NCBI RefSeq assembly: GCF_025751535.1
Contig: NZ_JAOWLC010000002.1
Span: 1-64,000 of the forward strand
Origin: Lentibacter sp. XHP0401
GTDB lineage: Bacteria; Pseudomonadota; Alphaproteobacteria; Rhodobacterales; Rhodobacteraceae
Direction: 5' to 3'
Length of the DNA: 64,000 bases
The notes beneath the pieces were generated by a model. The model made no database searches, was not told the origin of the DNA, and saw nothing but the letters and a program-made list of their open reading frames with translations. The translations under genes and the position numbers were made by a program. Positions 18,898 to 28,084 of the stretch are shown piece after piece (within the stretch, counting starts at the first letter, position 1; each line of letters begins with the position of its first letter).

Positions 18898-19683
18898 ATG
18901 AAAAAGACTCTTCTCGCGAGCGCGATTGCACTGACTTTGCCTGCCATGGCATCGGCCCATTTTTTGCTTGAATACACAACGGAAACGATGATCGAACAGC
19001 CCGGTGACGTGCCGGTAAAGCTGATCTTCTGGCATCCGATGGACAACGGCCACGTGATGGATATGGACGTGCCGCTAGAATTCTACATGGTTCACAAAGG
19101 CGAAAAAACCGACTTGAAAGGCACGCTTGAGCCTGTGCAGTTCACAGGCGGAGAAAACACCGGAGCGGCCTTTAAGGGGACCGTTCCCGTCAAGCGCTCG
19201 GGCGACTATGTTTTGGTGACGGTGCCAACGCCCTATTATGAAGAGTCTGAAGATATCTATATCCAGCAGATCACCAAGGCGTTCTTGAACCGAAATGAGC
19301 TGCCAACCGACTGGATGGAGCCCGTCGGCCTGCCGACGGAAATTCTGCCGCTCAATAAGCCTTATAACATCCTCGCCGGGTCTACCTTTACAGGTCAGGT
19401 TCTGGCCGAAGGACAGCCGGTTGCCGGTGCCGAGATCGAAATCGAATATATGGCAGCCATGCCTGACATGGAAAGCGCGGCATCGACCACGCCTGTTGTC
19501 AGCCCGATGCCGGGCGGTGCGATTGTCGCGATTTCTGACGCAAACGGATATTTCTCGTTTGGCGTGCCAAAGGCGGGCTACTGGGGGTTTGCGGCACTCG
19601 GGTCTGGCTCCGCTACAGAGCATGAGGGCAAGGAACTCAGCCAGGATGCGGTTATCTGGATACGCGCCTGGGATATGGAGTAA
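18898..19683 (+). CDS. Secreted DUF4198-type protein of the cobalt uptake operon
   Basis: A 261-residue exported protein. The signal peptide is KKTLLASAIALTLPAMASA with a mature N-terminus starting at His (HFLLEY), a pattern that can bind metal. The rest is beta-rich, with a late segment (GQVLAEGQPVAGAEIEIEY) like the carboxypeptidase-regulatory fold of DUF4198 proteins. Several such proteins precede Ni/Co ECF transporters. As first gene after a B12 riboswitch and next to cbiM it probably captures or delivers Co2+ in the periplasm. That role is inferred from context. AGGA lies 7 bases before the ATG. Confidence 0.75.
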   Translation: MKKTLLASAIALTLPAMASAHFLLEYTTETMIEQPGDVPVKLIFWHPMDNGHVMDMDVPLEFYMVHKGEKTDLKGTLEPVQFTGGENTGAAFKGTVPVKRSGDYVLVTVPTPYYEESEDIYIQQITKAFLNRNELPTDWMEPVGLPTEILPLNKPYNILAGSTFTGQVLAEGQPVAGAEIEIEYMAAMPDMESAASTTPVVSPMPGGAIVAISDANGYFSFGVPKAGYWGFAALGSGSATEHEGKELSQDAVIWIRAWDME

Positions 19684-19690
19684 CCCTGAC

Positions 19691-20308
19691 ATGCATATCG
19701 TAGATGGCGCATTGTCAAACCCGGTGGTGATAGCCGGGGCGGTTGCGGCCGCTGGTGGCATTGCCTTTGGCCTTCGCAGCCTGACGCTTGAGCGGATCCC
19801 CGCGGCTGGCGTCTTGTCGGCAAGCTTTTTTGTGGCATCGCTGGTTCATGTGCCAATCGGGCCGTCTTCGGTGCATTTGATCATGAATGGTCTTGCCGGG
19901 CTTTTGCTCGGCTGGGCCGCCTTTCCGGCGCTGTTTGTCGGCCTGTTGTTACAGGCGGTTTTCTTCGGCTTTGGCGGGCTGACCGTGCTTGGCATCAACA
20001 CGCTCAACATTGCGTTGCCGGCGGTGATCGCATGGCTGCTCTTCGGGCGGCTTGTAGCGTCGGGCACGCCTTTGACGGGGGCAATATGGGCCGGGATCGG
20101 CGGCGCCTTTGCTATAGCCGCGACCACAGCCGCAGTTGCGGTCTCGCTGGCAGCATCGGGCGACGAATTCCTGCCGGCGGCCAAGCTCGTGTTTTTTGCG
20201 CATATCCCTGTCATGGTGATCGAGGGGATATTGACCGGCTTTGCTGTCTTGCTTGCCCGCAAGGTGAAGCCGGATTTGTTCTTGGCCGTGAAAGGCGCGG
20301 GCGTATGA
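19691..20308 (+). CDS. cbiM: Cobalt ECF transporter S component
   Basis: Inner-membrane substrate-binding subunit of a Co2+ ECF importer. The 205-residue protein starts MHIVDGALS; in CbiM/NikM the N-terminal Met-His segment wraps into the metal site. Hydrophobic helices follow, with HVPIGPSSVHLIMNGLAGLLLGW and the conserved GGLTVLGINTLNIALPAV. It ends with FFAHIPVMVIEGILTGF. ATG 19691 is chosen over a much earlier in-frame codon. It overlaps cbiL by ATGA. Confidence 0.95.
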   Translation: MHIVDGALSNPVVIAGAVAAAGGIAFGLRSLTLERIPAAGVLSASFFVASLVHVPIGPSSVHLIMNGLAGLLLGWAAFPALFVGLLLQAVFFGFGGLTVLGINTLNIALPAVIAWLLFGRLVASGTPLTGAIWAGIGGAFAIAATTAAVAVSLAASGDEFLPAAKLVFFAHIPVMVIEGILTGFAVLLARKVKPDLFLAVKGAGV

Positions 20309-20883
20309 AGAACCTTGCCCTGATTATCATGTTGTGCGCAGCACCTTTGCCGGCCTTGGCGCACAAGGTTCTGGCGTCTGTGTTCCCGTCCGGCGAGGCA
20401 ATCGAAGGTGAAGTCGGCTTCTCCAACGGTGACATGGCGGTTGGTCTGATCATTCTGGTATTCGGCCCTGATGGCGAGGCCCTAGGCCAAACGAAAACCG
20501 ACGCTGACGGGTTCTTCATTTTCAAACCAGAGCAACCGGTCGCCCATACGTTTCACGGAGATCTGGGGGCCGGCCATGTTGCCGAAGTGACAATGCCGGC
20601 GGAGGAGATCGCCGCGATACTGGGGAAGGCAGCGCCTGCTGCAACGACCGCCGAAACACCGGCGGAGCCTGCATTCGGTGTTGTCGCGATCGCCTCTCTC
20701 TCGGACGAGGAGCGCAACGCAATCGCCGTTCTCGTGCGCGACGAAATCCGCCCGCTGCGCCGCGAAATGGCGGCAACGCGAGAACACCAGAATATGCAGT
20801 CTATTCTGGGTGGCATCGGCTACATTCTGGGCTTGTTCGGGCTCGGGTTCTATCTGGCAGCGCGCCGCAACCTGGCTGCCTGA
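20305..20883 (+). CDS. cbiL: CbiL-type accessory membrane protein of the cobalt transporter
   Basis: A 192-residue protein with a signal peptide (NLALIIMLCAAPLPALA), a mature N-terminus starting HKVLASVF, a periplasmic beta domain and one C-terminal transmembrane helix (ILGGIGYILGLFGLGFYLAA) before an Arg-rich end. This layout matches CbiL of CbiMLQO systems, where it takes the place of CbiN and supports metal loading of CbiM. It overlaps cbiM by four bases. Confidence 0.85.
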   Translation: MKNLALIIMLCAAPLPALAHKVLASVFPSGEAIEGEVGFSNGDMAVGLIILVFGPDGEALGQTKTDADGFFIFKPEQPVAHTFHGDLGAGHVAEVTMPAEEIAAILGKAAPAATTAETPAEPAFGVVAIASLSDEERNAIAVLVRDEIRPLRREMAATREHQNMQSILGGIGYILGLFGLGFYLAARRNLAA

Positions 20884-20886
20884 GCT

Positions 20887-21675
20887 GTGGGGCATACGCT
20901 TGGTCCTAACGAAAAAACGCTGACCGAAAGCGGCGCAATACAGGTTGCCACGCTGATTGGGGGGCTGGACGCGCGTGTGCGGATCATCGCGGCGGTCTGT
21001 TTCGGCGTTGTTGTGGTCGGGCTTTCCTCATTGCCTGCCTTGTTGGCCGCGCTCATCGTATCGTTAGGGTTACTTGCTGCGTCAGGGCTGCGGTTGAGGC
21101 CAACGTTGAAACGCATGGCAATGATGGACAGCTTTATCATTTTCATGCTGGTGTTGCTGCCGTTCACTATGCCGGGTGATGCGATGTTTAGCGTCTGGGG
21201 GTTCCCTGTCAGTTGGCAAGGGTTTTGGCGCGCGGTCGAAATCGCCCTTACCGCCAATGCTGTTATTCTTGCTCTAATGACACTTGTCGGCACGCTGGAG
21301 CCGGTAACGCTTGGCCACGCCCTTCACAAACTGAGGGTGCCTGAAACGCTGGTGCATTTGCTGATGTTCACGATTCGCTACATCGAAGTGCTGCGGGAGG
21401 AATCCCTGCGTCTGCGCGCGGCGATGAAAGTGCGCGGGTTTCGCCCCGCCACTAATTTTCACACCTACCGAAGCTTTGGTTATCTGGTTGGGATGATGCT
21501 GGTGCGTGCGGTTGAACGTTCCGAACGTATCTTGGGCGCCATGAAATGCCGCGGTTTTTCGGGTCGCATTTATCTGTTGCAAGAGTTTGCGCTGTCAGGG
21601 GCGGATCGCCGCTTTGCCGTCCTGCTCAGCGCATTGGTATTCATGCTCATTTGTCTGGAGTTGCAATGCCGCTGA
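20887..21675 (+). CDS. cbiQ: Cobalt ECF transporter T component
   Basis: Transmembrane coupling subunit of the ECF transporter, 262 residues. After several hydrophobic helices it shows the two Ala-Arg-Gly-like coupling helices of the family: LRAAMKVRGF and LGAMKCRGFSG. The start is GTG at 20887, three bases after the cbiL stop; no ATG is available near it. The last bases overlap the cbiO start. Confidence 0.92.
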   Translation: MGHTLGPNEKTLTESGAIQVATLIGGLDARVRIIAAVCFGVVVVGLSSLPALLAALIVSLGLLAASGLRLRPTLKRMAMMDSFIIFMLVLLPFTMPGDAMFSVWGFPVSWQGFWRAVEIALTANAVILALMTLVGTLEPVTLGHALHKLRVPETLVHLLMFTIRYIEVLREESLRLRAAMKVRGFRPATNFHTYRSFGYLVGMMLVRAVERSERILGAMKCRGFSGRIYLLQEFALSGADRRFAVLLSALVFMLICLELQCR

Positions 21676-22325
21676 TTGAACTGGACGATATTCACATATC
21701 TTATCCCGGCCAGCCTCCGGTTCTGACTGGCGCAAACCTGCGTTTGATGCCGGGCCAGCGCCTGTCGCTGACGGGGCCTAACGGGTCGGGGAAGTCTTCG
21801 CTTTTGCGGGTCGTTCTGGGGCTGCAAAAACCACAGGCTGGCACTGTTCGCGCCTTTGGTGAGGCGCGCAGCCAAGAGGCGGATTTTCACGAGGTGCGGC
21901 GGCGTGTCGGGCTGGTCTTTCAGGATCCCGACGATCAGCTGTTCTGCCCGACTGTGGCGGAAGACATCGCTTTCGGGCCGCTCAATCTGGGAAAATCCAA
22001 ATGTGAAGCGCTCGAGATCGTCGACGGTTTGCTGGCTGATTTGCGCCTCTCGCACCTTCGCGACAGAATCACCCATAAGTTGTCGGGCGGTGAAAAGCGG
22101 CTTGTCACCCTTGCAACCGTTCTCGCAATGACCCCCGAGGTATTGCTGCTGGACGAGCCTACAAATGCGCTTGACGCCGATAATGAAGCGCGCCTCGTCG
22201 AGATCCTTCAGAGCCTGCCCCAAACGATTTTGCTGGTCAGCCATTCCGCAGAGTTTCGAAAGCAGATTACCTCTCGCGAATTGCGCATCGTTGACGGCAA
22301 AATTGAAGACATGGCCCAGACTTGA
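21666..22325 (+). CDS. cbiO: Cobalt ECF transporter ATPase (A component)
   Basis: ATP-hydrolysing subunit that drives Co2+ uptake through CbiQ and CbiM. The 219 residues have Walker A GPNGSGKSS, Q-loop VFQDPDDQLFCPTV, signature LSGGEKR, Walker B VLLLDEPTNALD and the switch His in LLVSHS. It overlaps cbiQ by 10 bp. It ends 19 bp from the convergent cobS stop. Confidence 0.94.
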   Translation: MPLIELDDIHISYPGQPPVLTGANLRLMPGQRLSLTGPNGSGKSSLLRVVLGLQKPQAGTVRAFGEARSQEADFHEVRRRVGLVFQDPDDQLFCPTVAEDIAFGPLNLGKSKCEALEIVDGLLADLRLSHLRDRITHKLSGGEKRLVTLATVLAMTPEVLLLDEPTNALDADNEARLVEILQSLPQTILLVSHSAEFRKQITSRELRIVDGKIEDMAQT

Positions 22326-22344
22326 TCGCGCATTGGCAACCTGC

Positions 22345-23088
22345 CTAAACCAGTAGCGCGAGAATCGTCCAAGCCGCTGTCTCGGAGATAAACTGGACGG
22401 CCCCTAACACATCGCCCGTTTGGCCACCAATGCGGCGGCGCGCAATTTGCCCGACGATCAACGTGACAATCCCAACCGTTGCCACAACGGGTAACCCGTT
22501 TGAGCCAAGCGCGAACAGTGTTCCAAGACCAAAGAGCAAATATAGCGCCCAGACAGGTTTGCCTTTTGCCGCCGCGCCAAGGCCGTCGTCTCTGGCCGCA
22601 GGCATCGTTGCCAAGCAACCAGTCATGGCAAGGCGGCTCAAAACACCGACTGCGAGAAAGCCGACAACTCCGATGGAGCCGGCAAGTTGTGCCAGTGCGG
22701 CAATCCACAGCGCGCAGCACAAAATCAGGGCGAGCACCCCATAGCTCCCAATTTGGCTGTCGCGCATGATCTCAAGGCGGCGCGCTTTGTCATGGCCGCC
22801 CCACATCCCGTCGGCAAAGTCGGCCAGACCGTCCTGATGCAACGCTCCGGTTGTCAGAACTATGGCACCGAGCGACAGAACAGCCGCCATGCCCGAGCCT
22901 GCGCCGATATGCAGGGATATGCCATGTGTAGCGCCTGCGATGGCTCCGACAATTAACCCGACCAAGGGAAAAGCCCATTGCGCATCAGGCAAGCTCGGCG
23001 CGGGGTCTTGCAACCGCCCGACTGGCAGGCGTGTCAGCATCATGACCGCGAGGCGCAGTTCATTTGCCCGTTGCGCCAGAGGGCTCAT
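22345..23088 (-). CDS. cobS: Adenosylcobinamide-GDP ribazoletransferase (cobalamin synthase)
   Basis: Inner-membrane enzyme joining adenosylcobinamide-GDP with alpha-ribazole (or its phosphate) to give adenosylcobalamin. The 247-residue protein has ALHQDGLADFADGMWGG, the conserved metal-binding Asp-rich motif, and several hydrophobic helices. ATG 23088 overlaps the cobT stop (ATGA); an earlier in-frame Met at 23136 would run far into cobT. It is the last gene of cobU-cobT-cobS. Confidence 0.94.
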   Translation of the reverse strand: MSPLAQRANELRLAVMMLTRLPVGRLQDPAPSLPDAQWAFPLVGLIVGAIAGATHGISLHIGAGSGMAAVLSLGAIVLTTGALHQDGLADFADGMWGGHDKARRLEIMRDSQIGSYGVLALILCCALWIAALAQLAGSIGVVGFLAVGVLSRLAMTGCLATMPAARDDGLGAAAKGKPVWALYLLFGLGTLFALGSNGLPVVATVGIVTLIVGQIARRRIGGQTGDVLGAVQFISETAAWTILALLV

Positions 23089-24095
23089 CCGCCGGACACT
23101 CCGGCTTCTGCAAAGGTGGACATTCCGTTGTGGCATTCCAAAGCCGCACGCAGCACGCCAAGGGCCAAGGCCGCGCCAGAGCCTTCGCCGAGCGCCATGT
23201 TCATGGACAGGATCGGTGCCTTGTCAAGGGCTTCCAGAAGCCGGATATGGCCCGGCTCGGCACTGGCGTGTCCGACGAGGCAATGGTCAAGCAGGTCGGG
23301 GTCTGCGTCAAACAGCGGCACAACGGCGGCAGTGCAGATGTAGCCATCCAGAATGACGGGAATAGACTGCGCGCGCGCCTCCAGAACGGCCCCGCAAATG
23401 GCCGCCTGTTCCCGCCCGCCAAGAGCCGAGAGCATCGCCATGCCGCGTGCGGATTTATGCAGCGCAACACCGTCTTCAATCACACGTGCCTTGAGCTGTT
23501 GTCCGGCACTGTCAGATCCTGTCCCGCGACCGACCCACTGGTCGGCTGTGCCGCCAAAGCTGGCATATGCGAGTGCAGCAGCGATGGTTGAGTTTCCGAT
23601 CCCCATTTCACCCAGTATCAAGATTGATGCTTCAGGATCGACAGCCGCAGCACCGCGTTGCATCGCCACAAGTGTATCCTCGGGCTGCATGGCAAGCCCT
23701 TTGGTGAAGTCCTGTGTCGGTTTGTCCAGATCAAGCGCAACAACCGACAAGTCTGCTCCGCTGGACCTACACAGCTGGTTGATCGCGGCGCCGCCTGCTT
23801 CAAAGTTGGCGACCATTTGCGCCGTCACTTCCTGAGGGAAGGGGTTTACCCCTTGCTCGCAAATTCCGTGATTGCCAGCAAAGACCAGAGCCTGCGCTTG
23901 GGTGATCACGGGCTTCTCGCAGCGCTGCCAGCCGGCCATGAAAACCGCCAGCTCCTCAAGCCGCCCAAGCGCGCCGGGCGGTTTGGTGAGGCTGTTCTGG
24001 CGGGCCGTTGCTGCGTCTGCCGCAGCGCTGTCGAAGGCAGGAAATGTCAGCGCCGAAATTTCGTCAAGCGAGGTCAGGTTGATACGGGTGCTCAT
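23085..24095 (-). CDS. cobT: Nicotinate-nucleotide--dimethylbenzimidazole phosphoribosyltransferase
   Basis: Activates 5,6-dimethylbenzimidazole with nicotinate mononucleotide to alpha-ribazole phosphate. The 336 residues include LTKPPGALGRLEELA, VFAGNHGICEQGVNPFPQEVT, ANFEAGGAAIN and LGEMGIGNSTIAAAL. This is the Salmonella-style CobT (called CobU in Pseudomonas denitrificans), not the chelatase subunit CobT. It overlaps cobU by 32 bp. Confidence 0.95.
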   Translation of the reverse strand: MSTRINLTSLDEISALTFPAFDSAAADAATARQNSLTKPPGALGRLEELAVFMAGWQRCEKPVITQAQALVFAGNHGICEQGVNPFPQEVTAQMVANFEAGGAAINQLCRSSGADLSVVALDLDKPTQDFTKGLAMQPEDTLVAMQRGAAAVDPEASILILGEMGIGNSTIAAALAYASFGGTADQWVGRGTGSDSAGQQLKARVIEDGVALHKSARGMAMLSALGGREQAAICGAVLEARAQSIPVILDGYICTAAVVPLFDADPDLLDHCLVGHASAEPGHIRLLEALDKAPILSMNMALGEGSGAALALGVLRAALECHNGMSTFAEAGVSGG

Positions 24096-24603
24096 TGGGT
24101 TTTACTTTCACAGGGTAGCCCGCCACGCAGAACACGACGGTGTCGCAAGCTTGTGCGATGGTTTGGTTGAGCCAGCCCGCCGCATCGCGGAAATCACGGG
24201 CCAGTTTGTTTTCAGGAACAATCCCGGCGCCAACCTCGTTGGTTACAAAAATCACCGGCGTGGTTTGGGTTTGCAAGGCCGTCACAAGCCTGTCAGCCTC
24301 TGTGCGCCAGTCGTTATCTGCAAGCATGTGGTTTGTTAACCAAAGCGTCAGGCAATCGACCAATCTAGGGTCGCCGCCGTCTGTTTTATGTAAGGCATCT
24401 GCGATATCGAACGGACAATGTATGTCTGTCCATTCCGGCCCGCGTCTGGCTTTATGAGCTGCGATACGTTCGGCCATTTCACTGTCGCGCACTTCGGCGG
24501 TGGCGATATAGATCGCCTTGCCAGTGGGCGCTAATGCATAGCGCTCCGCCAAGCCGGATTTGCCGGATCGTGCTCCGCCAGTTATCAGTATCGACTTTTC
24601 CAT
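24064..24603 (-). CDS. cobU: Adenosylcobinamide kinase / cobinamide-phosphate guanylyltransferase
   Basis: Phosphorylates adenosylcobinamide and adds GMP. The 179-residue protein has the P-loop ITGGARSGKSGLAERYAL, ATAEVRDSEMAERIAAHKARRG and VTNEVGAGIVPENKLARDFRDAAG. The open frame extends upstream to 25047, but Met 24603 with the standard N-terminus is clear. Also called cobP. It starts 51 bp from the divergent phosphatase gene, so the gap 24604-24654 should hold promoters for both. Confidence 0.95.
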   Translation of the reverse strand: MEKSILITGGARSGKSGLAERYALAPTGKAIYIATAEVRDSEMAERIAAHKARRGPEWTDIHCPFDIADALHKTDGGDPRLVDCLTLWLTNHMLADNDWRTEADRLVTALQTQTTPVIFVTNEVGAGIVPENKLARDFRDAAGWLNQTIAQACDTVVFCVAGYPVKVKPNEHPYQPDLA

Positions 24604-24654
24604 CACGGCATGAAAAGCATCTTTCAATATCGAAGGAAAGTGGAAAGGGGCGTC

Positions 24655-25251
24655 ATGCCTGCGGCCGATGCTCAAAACGCAATGCTCATCCTGATCCGGC
24701 ATGCGCCGATAGCCACTACCGGCCACCTTTTCGGGCGCACCGATGTTCCAGCGCGCGTTGACCCCGCTGACATTGAACGTGTCAGAGCACGCTTGTCTGG
24801 TGACGTGGATGTGGTGCGAAGCCCCGCGTTGCGCTGTCGCCAAACCACCGAGGCGCTTTGGCCCGAGCGTTCTGATTTCAGTGAGGATGACCGGCTCTGG
24901 GAGCAGAACTTCGGCGATCACGAAGCTATTTCGATTCTCGATCTTCCTGACTTGGGCCCAATGCACTCTGATGCGCTGGCCGCTTACACGCCGCCAAACG
25001 GTGAGAGCTTTGAAGCTGTTTGCGCGCGCGCCTGGCCCGCTCTGCAAGAGGCCTCAGAGCGTGCGCTAAAGCTAAACCGGCCCGTAGCGCTCGTCGTGCA
25101 TGCAGGGATTGTGAGGGCCGCAATCGGGCTGACGCTTGGCCAGATGGGGGTAGCGATGTCATTTGAAGTTGCTCCGCTGTCTGTCACGCGCTTGCGGGTC
25201 GGTCCGGATGGGCCGGTTTCTGTTATGAATGTAAACGAGACACCGCAATGA
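24655..25251 (+). CDS. Histidine phosphatase, probable alpha-ribazole-5'-phosphate phosphatase
   Basis: A 198-residue phosphoglycerate-mutase-fold phosphatase. The phospho-accepting His is in LILIRHAPI; the second His is in VVHAGIVRAAI; the Arg pair is in SPALRCRQT. Next to cobU and bluE it likely removes phosphate from alpha-ribazole phosphate or cobalamin phosphate, the CobC role of enteric bacteria. The symbol is left blank because cobC names the decarboxylase nearby. The start is uncertain: the frame opens at 24610, GGAAAGGGG favours 24655, and ATG 24682 is also possible. Confidence 0.8.
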   Translation: MPAADAQNAMLILIRHAPIATTGHLFGRTDVPARVDPADIERVRARLSGDVDVVRSPALRCRQTTEALWPERSDFSEDDRLWEQNFGDHEAISILDLPDLGPMHSDALAAYTPPNGESFEAVCARAWPALQEASERALKLNRPVALVVHAGIVRAAIGLTLGQMGVAMSFEVAPLSVTRLRVGPDGPVSVMNVNETPQ

Positions 25252-26048
25252 TATCCTGCGAGAAAGGTGTCTGCGGCCATTTCGGAGAGTGGGTGCAGGG
25301 CCGCTTGGGGTCTGCGGGTGAAATCGTCTTGGTGACGCTTTATTGCCGCGCCTTGAGTATTGAGTTTCATACTGACGCCAGTTTGCAAGGCTGCTGTCAG
25401 CTCTTCAGCGAAGAACAGTTGGCAGGTTTCCGGCAGGAGCTGCGCATTGGAGATACGCCTTGGCCGCTGTTAAAGTCCAACATTCCAGTCGGATGCGGGG
25501 CAGGGGCTTCGACGGCGACCTTAATCGCTTTGGCCAGAGGGGCCGGGTTTACGGGCTCGCCCATGCAGCTAGCGCAAGCCTGCCGACGTGTCGAGGGAGC
25601 GACCGACCCGTTGATGTGGCCCGAGCCTGACGGGTTGGTTTGGGCGTCCCGGGCTTGCCGTGTTCAATCGACCATTCCGCCACCACCACGGTGCTCCGTT
25701 CTCGGAGGCTACTGGGGCGCGCCGCAGCCGACCGACCCGTCTGATACGCGGTTTCCCGACGTGTCGGACTTGATCGAGCAATGGCACATAGCCTCACTGG
25801 CGCGAGACTTGCCAGAGCTTGCAGCGCTGGCAACGCTTTCTGCCATACGCTGCGCCGCGATGCGTGGCCCAGATGATCCGATGCAATCGCTCGCGCAAGA
25901 GTTGGGCGCGCTTGGCATGACCCGCGCTCATACAGGCTCGGCCCGAGGGCTTATATTTCGTGCCGGCGAGGTTCCCAAAGGCGCGAGTGCAGCGCTCCAA
26001 GCTGCGGGTTTAGCAAGTGTTTTCGAATTCGAAACAGGTGCCGCATGA
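25248..26048 (+). CDS. bluE: BluE-like L-threonine kinase (GHMP-type)
   Basis: Expected to phosphorylate L-threonine to L-threonine O-3-phosphate, the substrate from which CobC makes the aminopropanol phosphate linker. The 266 residues have an N-terminal CGHFGEWVQGRLG and the glycine/serine-rich phosphate loop PVGCGAGASTATLIAL, as in GHMP kinases. A C-terminal AHTGSARGLIF motif resembles the third GHMP motif. Published work on Rhodobacter describes BluE as the threonine kinase of this order, and its place before cobD and cobC agrees. It overlaps both neighbours by ATGA. Confidence 0.85.
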   Translation: MISCEKGVCGHFGEWVQGRLGSAGEIVLVTLYCRALSIEFHTDASLQGCCQLFSEEQLAGFRQELRIGDTPWPLLKSNIPVGCGAGASTATLIALARGAGFTGSPMQLAQACRRVEGATDPLMWPEPDGLVWASRACRVQSTIPPPPRCSVLGGYWGAPQPTDPSDTRFPDVSDLIEQWHIASLARDLPELAALATLSAIRCAAMRGPDDPMQSLAQELGALGMTRAHTGSARGLIFRAGEVPKGASAALQAAGLASVFEFETGAA

Positions 26049-26983
26049 GCTTCGCCGGTATGATGCTTGTCGGGATGATCGTTGATGTCATCATCGGGTG
26101 GCCGAAAGCGTTTTACACCCGCATCAGCCACCCTGTGGTTTGGTTGGGCAAGCTCATTAGCATGAGCGAGACGCGGCTGAACCGTGGCAGCCGCTCGCAT
26201 CGGCTTTTCGGTGGTTTCATTGTTGTGGTTCTGTGCCTGTTGGTTGTGATCATCCCTGCTGCTGGTCTCCAGTCGATGCTTCCAAACAGCATTTCGGGCT
26301 TGCTCATAGGCGGCATTCTCGCCTGGCCGCTGATTGCTGTGCGCTCAATGCATGACCATGTGTGCGCAGTCGCGTTGCCGCTTGTGGCGGGTGATATTGT
26401 CACGGCGCGCGAAGCTGTTTCGATGATCGTCGGGAGAGACCCGAAGCAGCTGAACGAAGAAGGGATTGCGAGAGCTGCTATCGAAAGCCTCGCGGAAAAC
26501 ACAGGCGACGGTATCGTCGCACCATTGTTTTGGGGACTCGTCGCCGGCTTGCCGGGAATTGCCGCTTACAAGGCTATCAACACGCTGGATTCCATGATCG
26601 GGCACCGCTCGGAGCGCCATGAAGCTTTTGGGAAAGCTGCGGCCAGACTTGATGATGTCGTGAACTGGATACCGGCGAGACTTACAGGTTTGGCCTTCGC
26701 GATCGCGTCGGGCTCGGGTTGCATGCGGGCGCTTAACTGCATGAACCGCGACGCAAAAGCCCACCGCTCGCCCAATGCGGGCTGGCCGGAAGGGGCGATG
26801 GCTGGGGCTTTAGGCGTGCGCCTTTCAGGCCCGAGGGCCTACGGCGACACTCTGGTAAATGAGCCTTGGCTCAATGGTGGAGCCGCAGATCCTTCAGCAA
26901 AAGACCTCCAGCGCGCGCTTTTGCTATATCGGCGCACGATGGCAGGAATTGCGCTTGCGCTTGCTGCCCTGACACTGCTCTAA
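26045..26983 (+). CDS. cobD: Adenosylcobinamide-phosphate synthase (CbiB/CobD)
   Basis: Membrane enzyme attaching the aminopropanol (phosphate) linker to adenosylcobyric acid. The 312 residues have DVIIGWPKAFYTRISHPVVWLGKLI, the MIVGRDPKQLNEEGIARAAIESLAENTGDGIVAPLFW block and the hydrophobic helices of the family. ATG overlaps the bluE stop. cobC follows after 7 bp. Confidence 0.95.
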   Translation: MSFAGMMLVGMIVDVIIGWPKAFYTRISHPVVWLGKLISMSETRLNRGSRSHRLFGGFIVVVLCLLVVIIPAAGLQSMLPNSISGLLIGGILAWPLIAVRSMHDHVCAVALPLVAGDIVTAREAVSMIVGRDPKQLNEEGIARAAIESLAENTGDGIVAPLFWGLVAGLPGIAAYKAINTLDSMIGHRSERHEAFGKAAARLDDVVNWIPARLTGLAFAIASGSGCMRALNCMNRDAKAHRSPNAGWPEGAMAGALGVRLSGPRAYGDTLVNEPWLNGGAADPSAKDLQRALLLYRRTMAGIALALAALTLL

Positions 26984-26990
26984 TCCGTTT

Positions 26991-27992
26991 ATGAGACAGC
27001 AGGATGATCTGAGCAAACGAGACCATGGCGGCAACCTTGATGCCGCGATGCGCACCTATGGCGGAAGGTTGGAGCAATGGGCCGATCTGTCTACAGGGAT
27101 CAATCCGGTCCCTTATCCTGTGCCACAAATATCAGCGGATGCCTGGGCCGCGTTGCCTCGCAAATCCGACATGCAGCACCTTCTGGGTATTGCCGCGAAG
27201 GCATACAATACCAAAGCCTCTCTCGCAGCCTTTGCCGGAGCGCAGGGTGCTATACAGGCGATGGGTTTTATTCAACAGGCTGGAAACGCGCGGGTTCTGT
27301 CTCCGACCTACAATGAACACGCTGCCGCCTTGCGAACTTGTGGCTGGAGTGTAACCGAAGTTACACTGCTGGAGGAACTCTACGGGGCAGGGCTGGCTGT
27401 TGTTGTAAACCCCAACAACCCTGACGGCGCATGTTATGCTCCTGAAACCCTGCGCGAGCTTGCGCGCAAAGTTGGCTTGCTCGTCGTTGACGAGAGCTTT
27501 GTCGATGTGCAGGAAGAGCTGTCGTTGGCCCCCGTCTTGGATCAGTTGAAAAACGTAATCGTGCTAAGATCGTTCGGGAAGTTCTATGGGCTTGCCGGTG
27601 TCCGCCTTGGGTTCGCCCTTGGCGATGAGGCGCTCATCGAGCGTTTGCGGGACCTGAGCGGCCCTTGGCCCGTTTCAGGCCCGGCTGTCGAAATCGCCTG
27701 TGTAGCGCTTGCTGACCGCGTTTGGAAAGCCCGAACGATCGAAAGGCTCACGCGGGATGCAAAGCACTTGGATGCGCTCGCCTTGAAAGCCGGCTGGTCC
27801 TTTGTGGGCGGAGCAGCTCTCTTTCGCACTTATGAAACACCTGATGCGGCTTTGGCGAAGAAGACCTTGGCGCAACAGCGCATTTGGAGCCGGATCTTCC
27901 CTTATAATACTCGTTGGATCAGGCTCGGACTGGCGCGGGATGCAGCGCAATGGAAGGTGCTTGAAATTGCGCTAGGCGCTTCACGCCCGTAG
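26991..27992 (+). CDS. cobC: Threonine-phosphate decarboxylase, PLP enzyme
   Basis: Decarboxylates L-threonine-3-phosphate to (R)-1-amino-2-propanol phosphate. The 333-residue fold-type I aminotransferase-like protein starts with DHGGNLDAAMRTYGG and DLSTGINPVPYP; the PLP Lys is in LRSFGKFYGLAGVRLGF; VVDESFVDV binds the cofactor ring. Acting with BluE and CobD it supplies the linker arm. It is the last gene of its operon. Confidence 0.94.
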   Translation: MRQQDDLSKRDHGGNLDAAMRTYGGRLEQWADLSTGINPVPYPVPQISADAWAALPRKSDMQHLLGIAAKAYNTKASLAAFAGAQGAIQAMGFIQQAGNARVLSPTYNEHAAALRTCGWSVTEVTLLEELYGAGLAVVVNPNNPDGACYAPETLRELARKVGLLVVDESFVDVQEELSLAPVLDQLKNVIVLRSFGKFYGLAGVRLGFALGDEALIERLRDLSGPWPVSGPAVEIACVALADRVWKARTIERLTRDAKHLDALALKAGWSFVGGAALFRTYETPDAALAKKTLAQQRIWSRIFPYNTRWIRLGLARDAAQWKVLEIALGASRP

Positions 27993-28084
27993 CCTTCGCT
28001 CCCCATTGATCCGCTTGCATTCGCTGCTTCAATAGAGCGTTACAAAATGTGCCTTGTGAAATTCAAACATTGCATTATTTAGAC

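Noticed and set aside
19075-19761. 228-codon antisense frame over the DUF4198 gene
   Set aside because: The sense gene has a signal peptide, ribosome site and operon context, while the antisense frame has none.
23085-24095. CobT considered as the cobaltochelatase subunit of the same name
   Set aside because: The sequence is the phosphoribosyltransferase (GNHGI and NSTIAAAL motifs). Chelatase CobS/CobT with AAA+ and VWA domains are absent from the window.
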